Numbered from the stretch's first letter, positions 10,800 through 21,589 are shown. The stretch: 64,000 nt of DNA from Delphinus delphis (GCF_949987515.2 NC_082688.1:75148731-75212730), one strand, 5' to 3'. The notes: generated from the letters alone by a model not told the origin. Program-made: numbers and translations.

Positions 10800-10960
10800 C
10801 GCGCCCCTCAGAGAGTGGTCTGGGAACCAGAAACACTGACATCACCTGGGAGCAAAATGAATTGCGCTGCAATCAGGGGTACCGGATCAGAATCTGCAGT
10901 TTGGCGAGATGCCGAGGTGATTCATACGCACACTGAAGTTTGCGATGCAGACCGAGGGTG
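10800..10960 (+). mobile_element. MER5A-like hAT fragment
   Basis: GAGAGTGGTCTGGGAACCAG, ACATCACCTGGGAGCAAAAT and GATGCCGAGGTGATTCATAC follow MER5A order, ending near CACTGAAGTTTGCGA. Diverged. Confidence 0.55.
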
Positions 10961-10984
10961 CTTGGTACTGGGCACTAACCTCAA

Positions 10985-11095
10985 TAATTCTGATTTGGGG
11001 TATCCAGGGTGAGGCCCGGGTACGCACATTTTAAAATACCACTTCCAGGACATTCTGATGCAGCTTGGTGTGTGGACCCCTAATGAGAAACACTG
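10985..11095 (+). mobile_element. Second MER5A-like hAT fragment
   Basis: GGTGAGGCCCGGGTACGCAC, CATTCTGATGCAGCTTGGTG and GTGTGGACCCCTAATGAGAA are the distal MER5-type segment. It directly follows the previous copy. Confidence 0.5.
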
Positions 11096-11149
11096 ACTTA
11101 ATTAAAAAGCTCCTATGGCCCAAGTGCCCTGCTACAGGGTAACCGAACA

Positions 11150-11290
11150 GCCCTGTGCTGCAGCACCTCTCCAAGCTAGGTGATGGTATAATCACTTTCA
11201 TTGTTAGAAATAAGGAAATGGATCCCTGGAGAGAGAAGGTGAAACTGCTGGACCAAGGTCACCCAGGGGTCAGCAGGTGCCTTAGGGTGA
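11150..11290 (-). mobile_element. MIR fragment
   Basis: Complement of the MIR core: GGTATAATCACTTTCATTGT, AAGGTCACCCAGGGGTCAGC. Confidence 0.5.
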
Positions 11291-11424
11291 ACAAGGACTC
11301 TCCTGTCTTTCCCCCCCTGCCTCGCCAGGCTCCCTCGTCTTCCTCCTCCCTCATCTGCTCAGTATTTGCCAGCTTCTGTGTCGCTAACAGCCCTCTGAAT
11401 CTGCTTTTGTTTTCAGTGAAAGGC

Positions 11425-11640
11425 TAACAAAATACTGCTGCTCTCTGTGCTTGCTAATGATAATCCTGATTAGCTCCATTCTGTCAGCTGACTCCCAGGC
11501 TGCCCAGGGCCAACAGCAGCCTGCTTATTCAATCAGGGCCTGGCCCATTTGCTAATTATCATTTGGGCTCCTTTTCTCCAACTGTGAACTTGCTCGAGTT
11601 CAAGTCATCTTCAGCTGTTGCATTTACATGAAAAATAGAT
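11425..11640. promoter_or_regulatory. Candidate non-coding regulatory block (homeobox/E-box-like motifs)
   Basis: A repeat-free stretch dense in developmental-enhancer-type motifs: GCTAATGATAATCCTGATTA (TAAT and TAATCC cores), the palindrome GTCAGCTGAC holding an E-box, TTTGCTAATTATCATTTG, and another CAGCTG. This density is unusual in the window. The call rests on motif appearance only, without conservation or chromatin data. Confidence 0.3.
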
Positions 11641-11874
11641 CATTTGTCACGTCTATGCCTGTCAATGCTCCAGCCTCCCCCTCGCTGTTGGAGACCAAAT
11701 GAAATCATGTATTTCTCTGGGTTCCCAGGCTGCTGCTGACCAGCAGGTCCCAACGGGAGCCATGAGGCAAACCCTGTGGACAGATGGACGTGCTGGCCTT
11801 CCTCACTGGGCTGCCAGGGTGACCTCTTCCCAGCTTCTGAATTCCAAGCTGTATTTCCCCTCAGAGGCCTGATA

Positions 11875-11962
11875 GGGTGACCAACTGTCCCCGTTTGCCA
11901 GGGACAGAGTTTTCCCAAGACATGGGATTCTTCTGTGCTAAATCTGGGAGGCTTGGTCACTG
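11875..11962. mobile_element. Short TA-flanked DNA-transposon-like element (88 bp)
   Basis: Imperfect inverted ends GGGTGACCAAC and (complement) CAGTGACCAAG are flanked by TA at 11873-11874 and 11963-11964. The interior has CCCCGTTTGCCAGGGACAG. This recalls an ancient MITE. Family not named. Confidence 0.4.
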
Positions 11963-12284
11963 TACACCTGGTCCACCAGGACACAGTGTGAGAGCATTCA
12001 ACATCCTCCTAGGTGATATAGTTGGAATCTGGATCGGGGAACTGACGGAGCTGGGGTCCCAGCTTTCTCTGTCAGGCCTGAGGCTGCACCCCTTTACTGC
12101 TCTGCACCTTATTTTGCTTTTAATCTCTACTGCTAATCTGCTAGCACGAAGCTTTATTTCCAACTGTGGATACGTGGAGGTCTGCAGGCATGTTCTGAGA
12201 TGAGGGTGGCACCAAAGAAGGAATGACTAGTGTGTAATCCCTTTGAACGGGGATCATCCTCAAAGTACTCTTCCGGATTCAAAA

Positions 12285-12400
12285 ACACACTAAGCATTTA
12301 TTAGGTGCTTGGCAACACAGGCAATACAAGCGTATGTCCCGTTTACTCCCAGCCCTCAAAGAGTTGACAATCCTGTGGGAGACACTAATACAAATACAAT
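12285..12400 (-). mobile_element. Ancient LINE/SINE fragment
   Basis: AAGCATTTATTAGGTGCTTG, GCAACACAGGCAATACAAG and CAGCCCTCAAAGAGTTGACA follow a common ancient mammalian repeat motif order. The family is uncertain. Confidence 0.35.
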
Positions 12401-12479
12401 GAACTATATCTGCTACAAGGCTACCTAGGGGATCCCCAAGATGGCAAAAGGCCATGGGAGCTGGGGAAGGGAGAATTAG

Positions 12480-12720
12480 GGTACCTCTGCTTACTGTATG
12501 ACAGCCACTGTACACGCGTTATCTCATTTAACAGCCAACGTTTCTTAAGCACCTATCGTGTGACTAACCCATTTAGTTTTTACAATTCTATTATTATACC
12601 TATTCTACAAATGAGTAAAATGAGGCTTTGGAAAACCGTGCTCGAAATTGCGAGTTAGTGAATGAAGGGTCCAGGGTTTGAACCCAGAGAGTCTGAGCCT
12701 TGTGGTAAGCACTGTCTGAG
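12480..12720 (-). mobile_element. MIR element, minus orientation
   Basis: Complement of MIR: CACCTATCGTGTGACTAACC, ATTATTATACCTATTCTACA, AATGAGTAAAATGAGGCTTT and GGGTTTGAACCCAGAGAGTC. Confidence 0.65.
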
Positions 12721-13745
12721 ACTGAATCTCCTACCCCTGTGGGGTGCTGTACCCTCAACACAACCAGTGCGTTGGGCACTCAGCCAACATCAGACAAAAG
12801 TAACAGGGCCGGCTGAGGAGCATGGCTGTGCGTGGCGGGAACATGGCGGAGAGAAACATGATGGGGGGCTTCTGCATCCTACACTGCGGAATCCCGAGGC
12901 ATGAGATCGGGAATGTCCCACTGGAGGTGTGGCGACTCTGGAGCTGCTGAGGAAACTGGCCTGACAAGTGCTGCCCTTCTGACCCCTAGCTGCATTAGAT
13001 TCTAAAGAAGGTACTAGAACATGAAGCCAAATGCCTGACTTTCATCATCCTTCAAGGACCAAAGATGAGTGACAGTCATTATTTTATATTTTTTTAGACT
13101 GCATTTGTCAATTCTCAAAAGCTTATCCTTCTTATACAATTAGAACATCTGAGCAACTTGCCTTGCATATATAGGGTACTTGATATATGCAAATCAAATA
13201 CATATGTATTGATTTGATATAACAGGACTGATTTTAATACTACAGCATTGCAATAGTAGACTTGGAAGTTAGGTATTCCAGCACTTTCAATATTCTTAGT
13301 GGACATTGAACTGTGGTAAGATAATGACTGTCTTCGGAAACATTCTCAATCTTTTTCTGTTACTTTATAGGTATTGATTTGTGTAAAATGAATACATAAT
13401 TTCAGACAGTTAAGCATTAAAAGCACTTGTTATTAATATGTACAAGCATTGAAATGAATCTCCCTGTAATTAAAATGAACAAAACATAAAAGTAGGCTGT
13501 TTCAAGCAAAATTTAAAGAACTATAAGCTTCTGGGAAAAAAATTGATATCCCTTCTTGCTCACACCTACTGTTAATAATTCCTGGTTAATCCAATCATAG
13601 TTTGTTCCCCATTCCCCAAAATAGGCTCTTATCTCTTGATAGAGTAAATGGGTTGTTCCAGCCCTTTCTGTGACTCAGACTTCAAGTCAGTTCCCAGCAC
13701 TGCCAGGTGTTAGAATCCCTGGGGCCCTTCTTCAGTTGTAGAGAA
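12721..13745. other. Intronic DNA with no recognised feature
   Basis: AT-rich unique sequence, particularly 13080-13560. No exon-like frame, RNA gene or repeat was identified. Confidence 0.5.
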
Positions 13746-13747
13746 TA

Positions 13748-13955
13748 CAGTTGACCCTTGAACAACGTGGGGGTAAGGGGCCCCGAACCCCCATGCCATT
13801 GACAATCTGAGTATAATTTATAGTTGGGCCCTCCATGACTGAGTTTCCTCTGTATCTATGGGTCCGCATCCACAAATTCAACTAACCTTGGATGCAGTAT
13901 ACAGCGTATAAGTGGACCTGTGCAGTTCAAACCCATGTTGTTCAAGGGTCCGCTG
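13748..13955 (+). mobile_element. TcMar-Tigger MER2-like MITE (208 bp)
   Basis: TIRs CAGTTGACCCTTGAACAACG and, at the right, TTGTTCAAGGGTCCGCTG, with TA duplicated at 13746-13747 and 13956-13957. Interior pieces ATCTATGGGTCCGCATCCAC and TATAAGTGGACCTGTGCAGT are Tigger-type. It is internally deleted and carries no transposase. Confidence 0.85.
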
Positions 13956-13957
13956 TA

Positions 13958-14759
13958 ACTGAGAGTGCTCTGATGGCAAAGGAAGGCTTTATCTACTTGT
14001 TAACTTACACTCGGCTTTGTCCTCCAATGGCCTTCTTGCTTCCGTACGTAGATAAGAAATTAACATTCAGCTCTCTCCATCAGATGTTTCTGCTCCTTTA
14101 ACTCAGAGAAACCCAAACTTGAGTGCTGAGGAGAGCCTCTTCCTTCCAGTGGACCTTTAGGGAAGGTGTCCCCCCTCCACCTGAACATGTCAACTGAAAG
14201 CAACTGAACCAAACTCCCCAGAAGGAGACCCATGTTCTCCTGGAGATCAGAGTGTTTGCTCCACCCTCTTCATTCACCTGCCCCTATCCACTCTGTCCTT
14301 AACATTTTCTGAAATTAGCTTTATCAACTCCTTTCAGGCCTTTAACTCCCTTTTGCTGTTTGCACAACCTTTTCTGTTTACCCACAACAGCCTTTATACA
14401 AGACAAATGAGCAAAACCTCACCATGATTATGTTCTAGTTTCTTTCCACACTACTCGTCCAACTGAATTCAGAGACAACTTAGTTCTTGCCAAGAGCTTT
14501 CTAGAAAGTGGTTGTGAAAGAAAATGAAGAAAATAAATGCTTTAGCCAATGATATATCTCACTTGTACCCAGCGAGTCTTGCTTTGTTCCACAACTCTTG
14601 AGTGACACACAGAAAAAATGGGTTTTTTGCCATGTATTCGCAAAGTGTAATTATAGATTTCAAGTTGAGAAACTCTAAAGGTGATATGTAAAATTCCCCA
14701 ACATCTTCTTTGCCAGATACAGGCACTCTACTGTATTAAACATGTCTTTTGGTTTTTGC
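13958..14759. other. Intronic DNA with no recognised feature
   Basis: Unique-looking sequence. No coding exon, RNA gene or clear transposon. The stretch before the LTR-like region could include further unrecognised LTR sequence. Confidence 0.4.
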
Positions 14760-15255
14760 GTTTTGATTCTTGAATGCCCCTTCCAGGGCTAACCAATTTC
14801 TAGAGATAGTAGACAACTCATCCTTGAGCTGTTTACTCACCAATCAACACAAACCAACCAATCCAGAACGCACTTTCCCAACCACCTCTGCTATGGCCTC
14901 TTAGGGCTAAAATCCCTTTGGCCTAATCACCATAGCACCAGGTGATCAGCTAGGGGTAGCCCCCCTGCCCCAGAACCTGCTGAAATTACTCAAATTAGTC
15001 CATGTTTAGCCTTCTTACCCTGCCTCGCCCATTCCTTCCCAGGGAAACCACAAGAAAGGCTCCTGCCCGTGTTGTCCCTGACTAGTCTGCGTCCTTCCCC
15101 ATGTGGTCCTCATACCATGGTATATACCCCCTTCTCTTGGGATCTGTCAGTAAAACAAACTATCTTTTCAATGGCAGTCATGTCTTTTTTTTTTTTTTAA
15201 TTAGTTTTTATTGAGTAGAGCTGCTTTGGCAGTCATCTCTTGACCTGTTGGCCTC
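14760..15255 (+). mobile_element. Possible solo ERV LTR (borders uncertain)
   Basis: Features of a gammaretrovirus-like LTR occur in order: repeated CCAATC-type blocks (AATCAACACAAACCAACCAA), a C/T-rich stretch, TATATACCCCC near 15121, CTTGGGATCTGTCAGTAAAA as a possible polyadenylation region, and a T-rich R/U5-like end. No gag, pol or env remains nearby. Family unknown; the borders and identity are inferred. Confidence 0.35.
15186..15226 (-). mobile_element. 41-bp L1 stub (extremely 5'-truncated insertion)
   Basis: Poly-T (the A-tail in complement) then TTTTTATTGAGTAGAGCTGC, matching the terminal L1 3' UTR also seen at about 3945-3970 (TTTTTATTGGAGTATAGTTGC). TSD TGGCAGTCATSTCT flanks it at 15172-15185 and 15227-15240, with one mismatch. 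Confidence 0.75.
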
Positions 15256-16226
15256 ACCATACATAAACAATTTAGAAAACCTATATTTTAAAAACATGTA
15301 CTTCAAGAGAAAGGAAGACAGGCTAGCAAAAGACCGGTCTGGCCCCTGTGCTCAGGCCGTTGTTCAAATGGAGTTGGATGAAATTTAGTTGTTCTGTCAG
15401 TTATATTTAGCAAAACTGCCACTTTTAACTGTTTCAGGAAAAAAGCATGATTTTACGATAAAGCACTGATTATACTGGATAAGACGGTACTAGATAGAGT
15501 TGCTAGGGAGAGCTGTGATGAGGGTACCATAGTATGATATATGTCACAAAAGATGTAGGGTTTCTAGCGGCCCTTGACTTCCAAAGCACAGTTTGAGTCC
15601 TACTGTAAAGATAGTCTATAAAGAAAATGAAAGGACTCCCCACTCACTTAAACAATAATAGTAAAGTTTTTTTAACCAAGTGTTCTAGATTCTCATATAT
15701 TCCATTAAAACTGCATTGCAGGAGTTTCAGTATGAAAAGCAAAGTCCCCATGATACTGTATTCTCATCTCGGGCTCACCTCTCTCTATATCTCTGGAGTA
15801 AAAGCTACTCAAAAATAGTTTAACTTGACTTTATGTATCTAGAAGGTGCCTCCCAGTAGGTACTGAATATTTATTCACTGACTGAAGAAACGTTTCTTAC
15901 TTTCTTTGGAAAACAGTGTAAGAGATGACATAGAGCTCAAAGATGCCCATTTAAGGGGTTAAGTGAATAGGTGACTGGTTTTGGAGCTGAGAATTAAAGC
16001 TACTTCCTCCGGCCCAAACCATGACAACCCCAGGGAGAAATGTAAGACCTCCGTTTGATGGCCGCGCACATCTTGGCATCTCCTGCCCTTTAGCTGGCCT
16101 CTAACTCCTGTCCAATTCTGCAATCCTCTGGTTAGGAGCTGGCCATCAGTTTGCACGGGCGAGGCAGTGTTCTGTGACAAGTGGCTGAGCTCCTGGGGTG
16201 ACCTGGGTGCCGCCACTGCACAGTGA
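15256..16226. other. Intronic DNA downstream of the exon, no recognised feature
   Basis: Unique-looking sequence up to the GTAAGTG donor. No repeat could be identified with confidence. Confidence 0.5.
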
Positions 16227-16233
16227 CACTTAC

Positions 16234-16436
16234 CAAGGGCTCCAGCTCCTTGCGGTCTATGAGGTTCATCTCAGTGACGAAGTAATAGAAGTGTTTGTAG
16301 CAGGTGTTGACGTGGGCCTCCGCGCCCATCACAATGACCCGGTCGAAGTGGTGGATGTAGACGTGTACGAAGACCCGGAAGAGGCGACACAGGATCTTCT
16401 TGCAGATCTGCAGGAAGTTCTTTGGGAAGGGAACAC
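16234..16436 (-). CDS. MOB3B: MOB kinase activator 3B, internal coding exon (third of four expected)
   Basis: Seen: reading on the minus strand, a pyrimidine-rich tract ends in CTCTAG, followed by 203 bases open in one frame, then TTG|GTAAGTG. The exon begins with two bases (GT) completing a split Gly codon, then 67 codons running from [10 protein letters not shown] to [10 protein letters not shown]. Motifs include [13 protein letters not shown] and [14 protein letters not shown], typical of the Mob1/phocein fold. Exon residues H24 and H29 have the spacing of the two zinc-ligand histidines of MOB proteins. The two cysteine ligands would lie in the previous exon. [13 protein letters not shown] plus [11 protein letters not shown] fits MOB3B better than remembered MOB3A or MOB3C. 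Family knowledge: MOB3B is about 216 residues, so this is roughly residues 141-207, leaving about nine C-terminal residues for the last exon. MOB proteins are small non-catalytic adaptors of Hippo/NDR-type kinases; MOB3 members differ from MOB1 in partner choice. No frameshift or stop is present, and the splice sites argue against a retrocopy. Confidence 0.93.
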
Positions 16437-16490
16437 CTAGAGAAAGGGAAAAAGGGAACAAAACCATGATGGGGAAGCTCTGGCAGGCCC
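16437..16490 (-). promoter_or_regulatory. MOB3B: Splice acceptor and polypyrimidine tract of the MOB3B exon
   Basis: Read on the minus strand, this segment is a T/C-rich run (TTTTGTTCCC, TTTTTCCCTTTCTCTAG) ending in the invariant AG immediately before the exon. Together with the GTAAGTG donor at 16227-16233 it defines both exon borders and the phase: the intron upstream splits a Gly codon after its first base, and the downstream intron lies between codons. Confidence 0.85.
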
Positions 16491-17029
16491 CGAGCACACG
16501 TGTGAGGCTGGAGAACAGTCCTGGACCCGGGCTTCTGGGCCAGCCTGCAAATGCCCAGCTGCATTGGACATTGTCTGAAAAAGTGGCTAAAATGGTGTTA
16601 AATTCAAACACCAACAACCACGAAAAGACCAAAAAAATGAACAAAGAGGGCCAGGTTTGTTTCTTTGGTTATATCTTTTTTGGTGCAGATAAACGCACAG
16701 AAATATTTATTTTTAGATAGAAACAGGCACTCTCGCTTCTTGCTTTTTTACTTTTCCCACTTTTTAGAGCCCAGGGAAGTTCCTTTTCCTCTTATCTCTA
16801 ATGTAAGAAAACTGGTAGAAGGAGGGCGATGATCCAGGGAGACTGGCACTCCTTGACACAGAGTAATAGGGAGCAGTGAGGACTGCAGCAAATTAGAAAG
16901 CCGTTTCTCATCAAAGGAAGCAGCCGCTGCACAACTCAGTCAGTGGTGGCCAGATGGCGACAGAGGTCCGGGGCTACGAGATCTGGTTTTGCAAGATGAT
17001 TCAGAAATCTGGGGTTCTGTATGAACTAT
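16491..17029. other. Intronic DNA upstream of the exon, no recognised feature
   Basis: Single-copy-looking. No repeat or further exon recognised. Confidence 0.5.
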
Positions 17030-17039
17030 CTGGAGTTCT

Positions 17040-17250
17040 TTTCTTTTTTTTTTTTTTTTGCGGCACACGGGCCTCTCACTGTTGTGGCCTCTCCCGTTGC
17101 GGAGCACAGGCTCCGGACGCGCAGGCTCAGCGGCCGTGGCTCACGGGCCCAGCCGCTCCACGTCACATGGGATCTTCCCGGACCGGGGCACGAACCCGTG
17201 TCCCCTGCATCGGCAGGCGGACTCTCAACCACTGTGCCACCAGGGAAGCC
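17040..17250 (-). mobile_element. CHR-type SINE, about 200-bp class
   Basis: Poly-T tail, GCGGCACACGGGCCTCTCAC, body, and complement of the head (CACCAGGGAAGCC). TSD CTGGAGTTCT is identical at 17030-17039 and 17251-17260. It is the closest SINE to the exon, about 600 bp upstream in the gene's sense. Confidence 0.94.
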
Positions 17251-17689
17251 CTGGAGTTCTATTTTTAAAATGATAGCAATTAACCTGACATTTAAAAAAG
17301 AAAAAATACAGCAGGTCAAAACAAAACATCTTCCTAGGATAACTCGGCCTGCAGACTACCAGTTTGCAAATTCGGATCCAAACGTTTTCTGAGATACACT
17401 GTTTCTGAGGTGCGCAAATGCAACAAAACTTCATGGAAACTTTGCATTATACTTATTGTCCCCTCATCTCCTTGAGGGAAGGTAAGAGTTGGGGGTTGTT
17501 TTTCATAACACAGACTGGGTGAGGGGGCAGAGGAATCTCCCAGATTTCCTGTCTGATGACCACTACTCCCAGCTTGGTCAGAGCAACAAATAGGAGAATC
17601 CCAAGCCCACTTCCTTTCTGCCTCTCAGACACGGCTTAAACTCCTGGTCTTTACTCTGTTCTTAAGTAGTGACGTCATGGATTCCAAAG

Positions 17690-17830
17690 TTAAATACCTT
17701 TGAATTCCTATTCCGCTCCTTTTCCAGCCGTAGGACCACAGACAAGTTATTTACCCTCTCTGAGCTTCAGTTTCTCCATATGTAGGATGCAAGTAAAATT
17801 GCCAATTGTCCTGAGGATTAGAAGTGACAC
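17690..17830 (+). mobile_element. MIR element
   Basis: GACCACAGACAAGTTATTTA, CCCTCTCTGAGCTTCAGTTT, CTCCATATGTAGGATGCAAG and TGTCCTGAGGATTAGAAG in MIR order. Confidence 0.7.
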
Positions 17831-18649
17831 CCCTGTGACTTTTGTTTTTTTGTCAGTTAAGGAGGAGTCAAAACAAGGCCTTTTTTGCATGGCCAGGAGT
17901 GTCAGCATGACTAAAACCCTCCTACAGCGCCCAGGACAGAGTAAGCGCTTGCTAAAGGGAATGACACCTCCCCGGCCCCCGCTCTCTGCTTTGTAGATCT
18001 GGAACATCTAGCCGTTGTTATAAGGCAAGTAATTACCCTTATCAGGAAAAGGCAGACATGACCACCAGCCTCTTGGCAGAATTGCAGAGCTGCGCTCAGG
18101 GCATGTCCCTGGTCCCCAGCAAGCCTGGAGTTTTGCTGTCCGTGCCTCCACAGGGTCCCAGTGGCAGCTGTCTGGTGAGAGACACTCTGTAACGGGATCA
18201 CCTGGGACACCGAGGACAGGATGAGCGACGGAACACAGCTGGCAGCTGGCAGAGGCAGGAATCTGCCTCCCCAGGGTCCGGCACTGATATTGGCTTTTCT
18301 TCCAAAACAAAGTGGCAACATATCAAATGAACCCAGGGAGAGACTTGGGCACAGCTTGGCAGCTGGCTGTCTGGGCAACAGATGCTGGGGGTTGGGGGTG
18401 GGGTGATGTAAAGCTGGCCAAAGGTGGAGGGCAGCTCCCCCCAGAGCGGATAGGTGTTTTCTCTGCTGAAGGAGGGGCCAGTGAAAACCACTGCTGCCAG
18501 CCTGGGAGACGGTCTAGAGGCTTCAAAGAAGCCTGAGATCCAGAGGTGATGGAATCCCCCATTATCCATATTCAAGTGTTGATTATGTTCCCATCAGAAG
18601 GGGAGTCCTGGAACCACACGGACGCAACAGCAGAGGTTGACATGTGTTA

Positions 18650-18800
18650 CTTTTGCAACCTGTCCGTGATGTAGGTTTTACTAGTCCTGTATCACAGATG
18701 AATTAACACCAAGCACAGATTAACTCGCTCCAGGCCACTTAGGTAAACAGTGGCAGGGCTGGGATTTGGACCAAGTCAGCCTGATTCTAAAATCTAACAG
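18650..18800 (-). mobile_element. MIR element
   Basis: Complement order: GTAGGTTTTACTAGTCCTGT, ATCACAGATGAATTAACACC, CAGGCCACTTAGGTAAACAG, TGGCAGGGCTGGGATTTGGA. Confidence 0.65.
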
Positions 18801-19074
18801 ATCTGGTTATGTTTGGAGTGTGACTCTCTCTGCCAAGGATAAAAGCACAGCTTAGTGCTAAATGCAACGAGGCATCTAGAGATTACTCTTTGGTGGCACA
18901 GAAACATAATTTTAAAAAAGGAAAGGGGTGAGGAGAGAAGGGTGAGAGAAGTCCAAACCCTTGGGAGCCACAGATGCGAGGTACTAAGCGGTCAGCTAAT
19001 ATTCTGAGGCCCCCAAGCAGAGATGTGTTTTCTCTGCTGGTGCCTTAGACCATGGACCTGGGACTAAGGGTAAA

Positions 19075-19245
19075 AGCCAACATTTACTGAGCGCGTAACA
19101 AGTCTAGGTACTATTATTGTTTCCATCTCATAAATGAGGAAACAGACTCAGAAAATTAAGTAGCTTACCCGGGTCACGCAGCTGGCAAATGGTGGAGGGG
19201 TTTGGACCCAGGATTGTCTAACTCCAAAGCCCATGAGTACCCGCT
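19075..19245 (-). mobile_element. MIR element
   Basis: Complement order: CATTTACTGAGCGCGTAACA, TTCCATCTCATAAATGAGGA, AACAGACTCAGAAAATTAAG, TCACGCAGCTGGCAAATGGT, TTGGACCCAGGATTGTCTAA. Confidence 0.75.
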
Positions 19246-19689
19246 ACTCTGAAATCTGGAGATGTTGCTCTGGGACTCTGCACACACTTCCAGCTCCCAA
19301 GCCCTTCCTTCCTGGGTGGCCTGAATCCCCCCAGGGGCGTTCACCTTTCACGTCACCAGCTGCTAGGGGACACCGGGGTGGGGGGTTTCAGCTGTGCCCT
19401 TTCGTCTGCTTGACCTTTAAAGCCGGTGCCCACACCCCACACACACTGACTGAAGGTAAGGCAAGATCTTGGACACACCAAGGATGTTCATGGCACTTGT
19501 TGGGTCCCTCTAGAGTGTCCCCAATCTGCATCCCCCCCACACCCCTCAAGTCCCTACGTCTGACCAGCTTTGAGCTCTTGGCTCTGCCCTCCATTCCACA
19601 CCTGGTCTCTGGCCTTGCCTTTGACCTTGAACTTGGTTTGCTCTTGCCCCTCGCATTTGGGCTCTGGCTGGGAATGATCTTCACGGTAT

Positions 19690-19870
19690 AGAGAAGAGCT
19701 GGTTTTAGAGTCTGGAAGACCTAGATTAAAATCCTAGCCCTGTAACTTACTAGCTGTGTAGGCAAGTGACTTGATCACTCTATTTCATTATAAAATGGAG
19801 AAAAACATTTACTCTCTAGGGTTCTTATAATAGTATCTGTAATGTGTCTGGCACGTGGTGGGAACTTTTG
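19690..19870 (+). mobile_element. MIR element
   Basis: AAAATCCTAGCCCTGTAACT, TACTAGCTGTGTAGGCAAGT, GACTTGATCACTCTATTTCA and GTGTCTGGCACGTGGTGGG in order. Confidence 0.75.
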
Positions 19871-20024
19871 AGATGAAGTCCTACTTTTGTTATTTCCCAC
19901 TTGAACTCCTTGGGTAGGTAGGACCCCAGCCTCAGATCTCTTGTCTCTGGCTGTTAAGTTGGCCCTGACTCTTCCACCATCCCCTTCCTTACATGTAATT
20001 CATTCTTCAAAGGTGAACATTGCA

Positions 20025-20232
20025 GGGCTTCCCTGGTGGCGCAGTGGTTGAGAGTCCACCTGCCAATGCAGGGGACACCGGTTCGTGCCCCGGTCCGGGA
20101 AGATCCCACATGCTGCAGAGCGGCTGGGCCCGTGAGCCATGGCCGCTGAGCCTGCGCGTCCGGAGCCTGTGCTCCGCAACGGGAGAGGCCACAACCGTGA
20201 GAGGTCCGCGTACCGCAAAAAAAAAAAAAAAA
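20025..20232 (+). mobile_element. CHR-type SINE, about 200-bp class, with perfect TSD
   Basis: GGGCTTCCCTGGTGGCGCAG to CGTACCGC plus A-tail. TSD GTGAACATTGCA identical at 20013-20024 and 20233-20244. Confidence 0.95.
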
Positions 20233-20879
20233 GTGAACATTGCAAATGGTTCAAGTAAGGACGTGCTCAGCATGCACCACAGTCACCCCCAGGCCAACTT
20301 GGGAAGCTGAGAAGTCCTAGGCTGGATTCGCAGGGAGCCTAAGAACCCTGGTGGGTTCTCTGCTAAGCCAGAGATAAAATCGCAGCTCATAGAGTGTGGG
20401 GTTAAGAATAAGACAGCTATGTGGCATTTGGGAAATTCATTCAATATTATTGATGGTTCAGGGTCCAATTCTACAGTTTGTATACTATCTTAGCCCTTTT
20501 CTCCCTTTCTCTCCTGCCTTCCAAGTGTTCAGATTTGTGTGTGTGTGTGAAAACTTTAAATAAACCATCAGAAGGTGGGAAGTGGAAGAGATCACCCCTC
20601 TGGATGTCCACCACTTTGGTGGACCCTGGAACTCTCATCCTGTGTAACTGGCCTCACGGAAGCAAGACAGGGTAAGACTCAGTGCTGATCTACTCCTTTC
20701 CCTGACAGGCTCCAGAGGGACCAGTTCATGAAAATTAATTTATCTGAGGGTTTCTTGTCTTCATGGTGCCGGTAAGAAGTATCTAATCTCCATTAAATAG
20801 CCACAGAAAAATGAACCCTGAGAGAGGCCAGATATGTGTATGTGTGATGTCATTTATTCCCAGTGAAATCCTGAGCAGT

Positions 20880-20891
20880 GATATTATTATT

Positions 20892-20923
<32 letters not shown>

Positions 20924-20925
20924 TG
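20880..20925 (+). repeat. (TTTA)n microsatellite
   Basis: About ten TTTA units in a row, not attached to a recognisable SINE tail. Confidence 0.9.
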
Positions 20926-21589
20926 TAACTGTGGCTTAGTTCAGCTAAAGTGTTTGCCTGTCCCCACAGGTAAAAGGATGTAGGGTAGAGGTTTGGCTCC
21001 GACAACTCAGGCCCTTTCTTTGGTGTCCTGCAGTTACAGCTCCATGGCACAGCAAACCTCACTGTTAAGATGACCATTTTTTGACCTCCACTGAGCTCAG
21101 TACCTGGCTTGCAGAAGAAGCTCAAAAAAAATGTTTGCTTGTTTTCGATAAATCCAGGCTAACGGTAGGAAGAACGATAGGCTGATGAACCATCTCAAAT
21201 GGACACTGGACTTGTTATCACGGCAGCCTGAACCTGAGGAGAACATGCAAGGCTCTGGGCAGAGGGCAGCCTATGTGTTCCAAGGGGCACCAATGACGCA
21301 GCTCAGGACTGTATCCAACCCCGTCCTTTTGTCCCTTCTGTTTCTTTGAATACATTAAGACACTGGGGACCCTCCACTTTTGTACTTCCCAAGGTCTGTG
21401 TTAAAAGTGACTAATTCTGGGAGGTCCTTAGCTAAGAAAAAGAGGATCGTGAGGTCAGGTATACTTGTCGAAATGCTGCTTTTATAAATGTTTGCAATAC
21501 ACCTAAGCATAGTAAAGGATCTGAGCATTCCTGTAGCCAAAAGTCCTATTTAACTCTGGAAGCTCCTTTTTCCTGTAATAGCTATTGGT

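Larger units (their letters stand above)
1..16233 (-). other. MOB3B: Partial intron 3' of the MOB3B exon (runs off the left edge)
   Basis: Begins with the GTAAGTG donor at 16233-16227 on the minus strand. The expected last exon is short: about nine codons, starting with Lys-Glu-Met, behind an acceptor. I looked for its complement (an AAGGAGATG-like start after an AG) and did not find it here, so this intron is inferred to be longer than 16 kb. The stretch is filled by the repeats listed separately. Confidence 0.7.

Noticed and set aside
16132..16644. Full 170-codon frame around the MOB3B exon
   Set aside because: Only the central part between the splice sites is conserved MOB sequence; the N- and C-terminal extensions are intron read-through.
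17461..17485. Candidate AAGGAGATG start of the MOB3B last exon (complement)
   Set aside because: It lies on the wrong side of the exon for a minus-strand gene, and the codons after it do not give the expected short MOB3 C-terminus.
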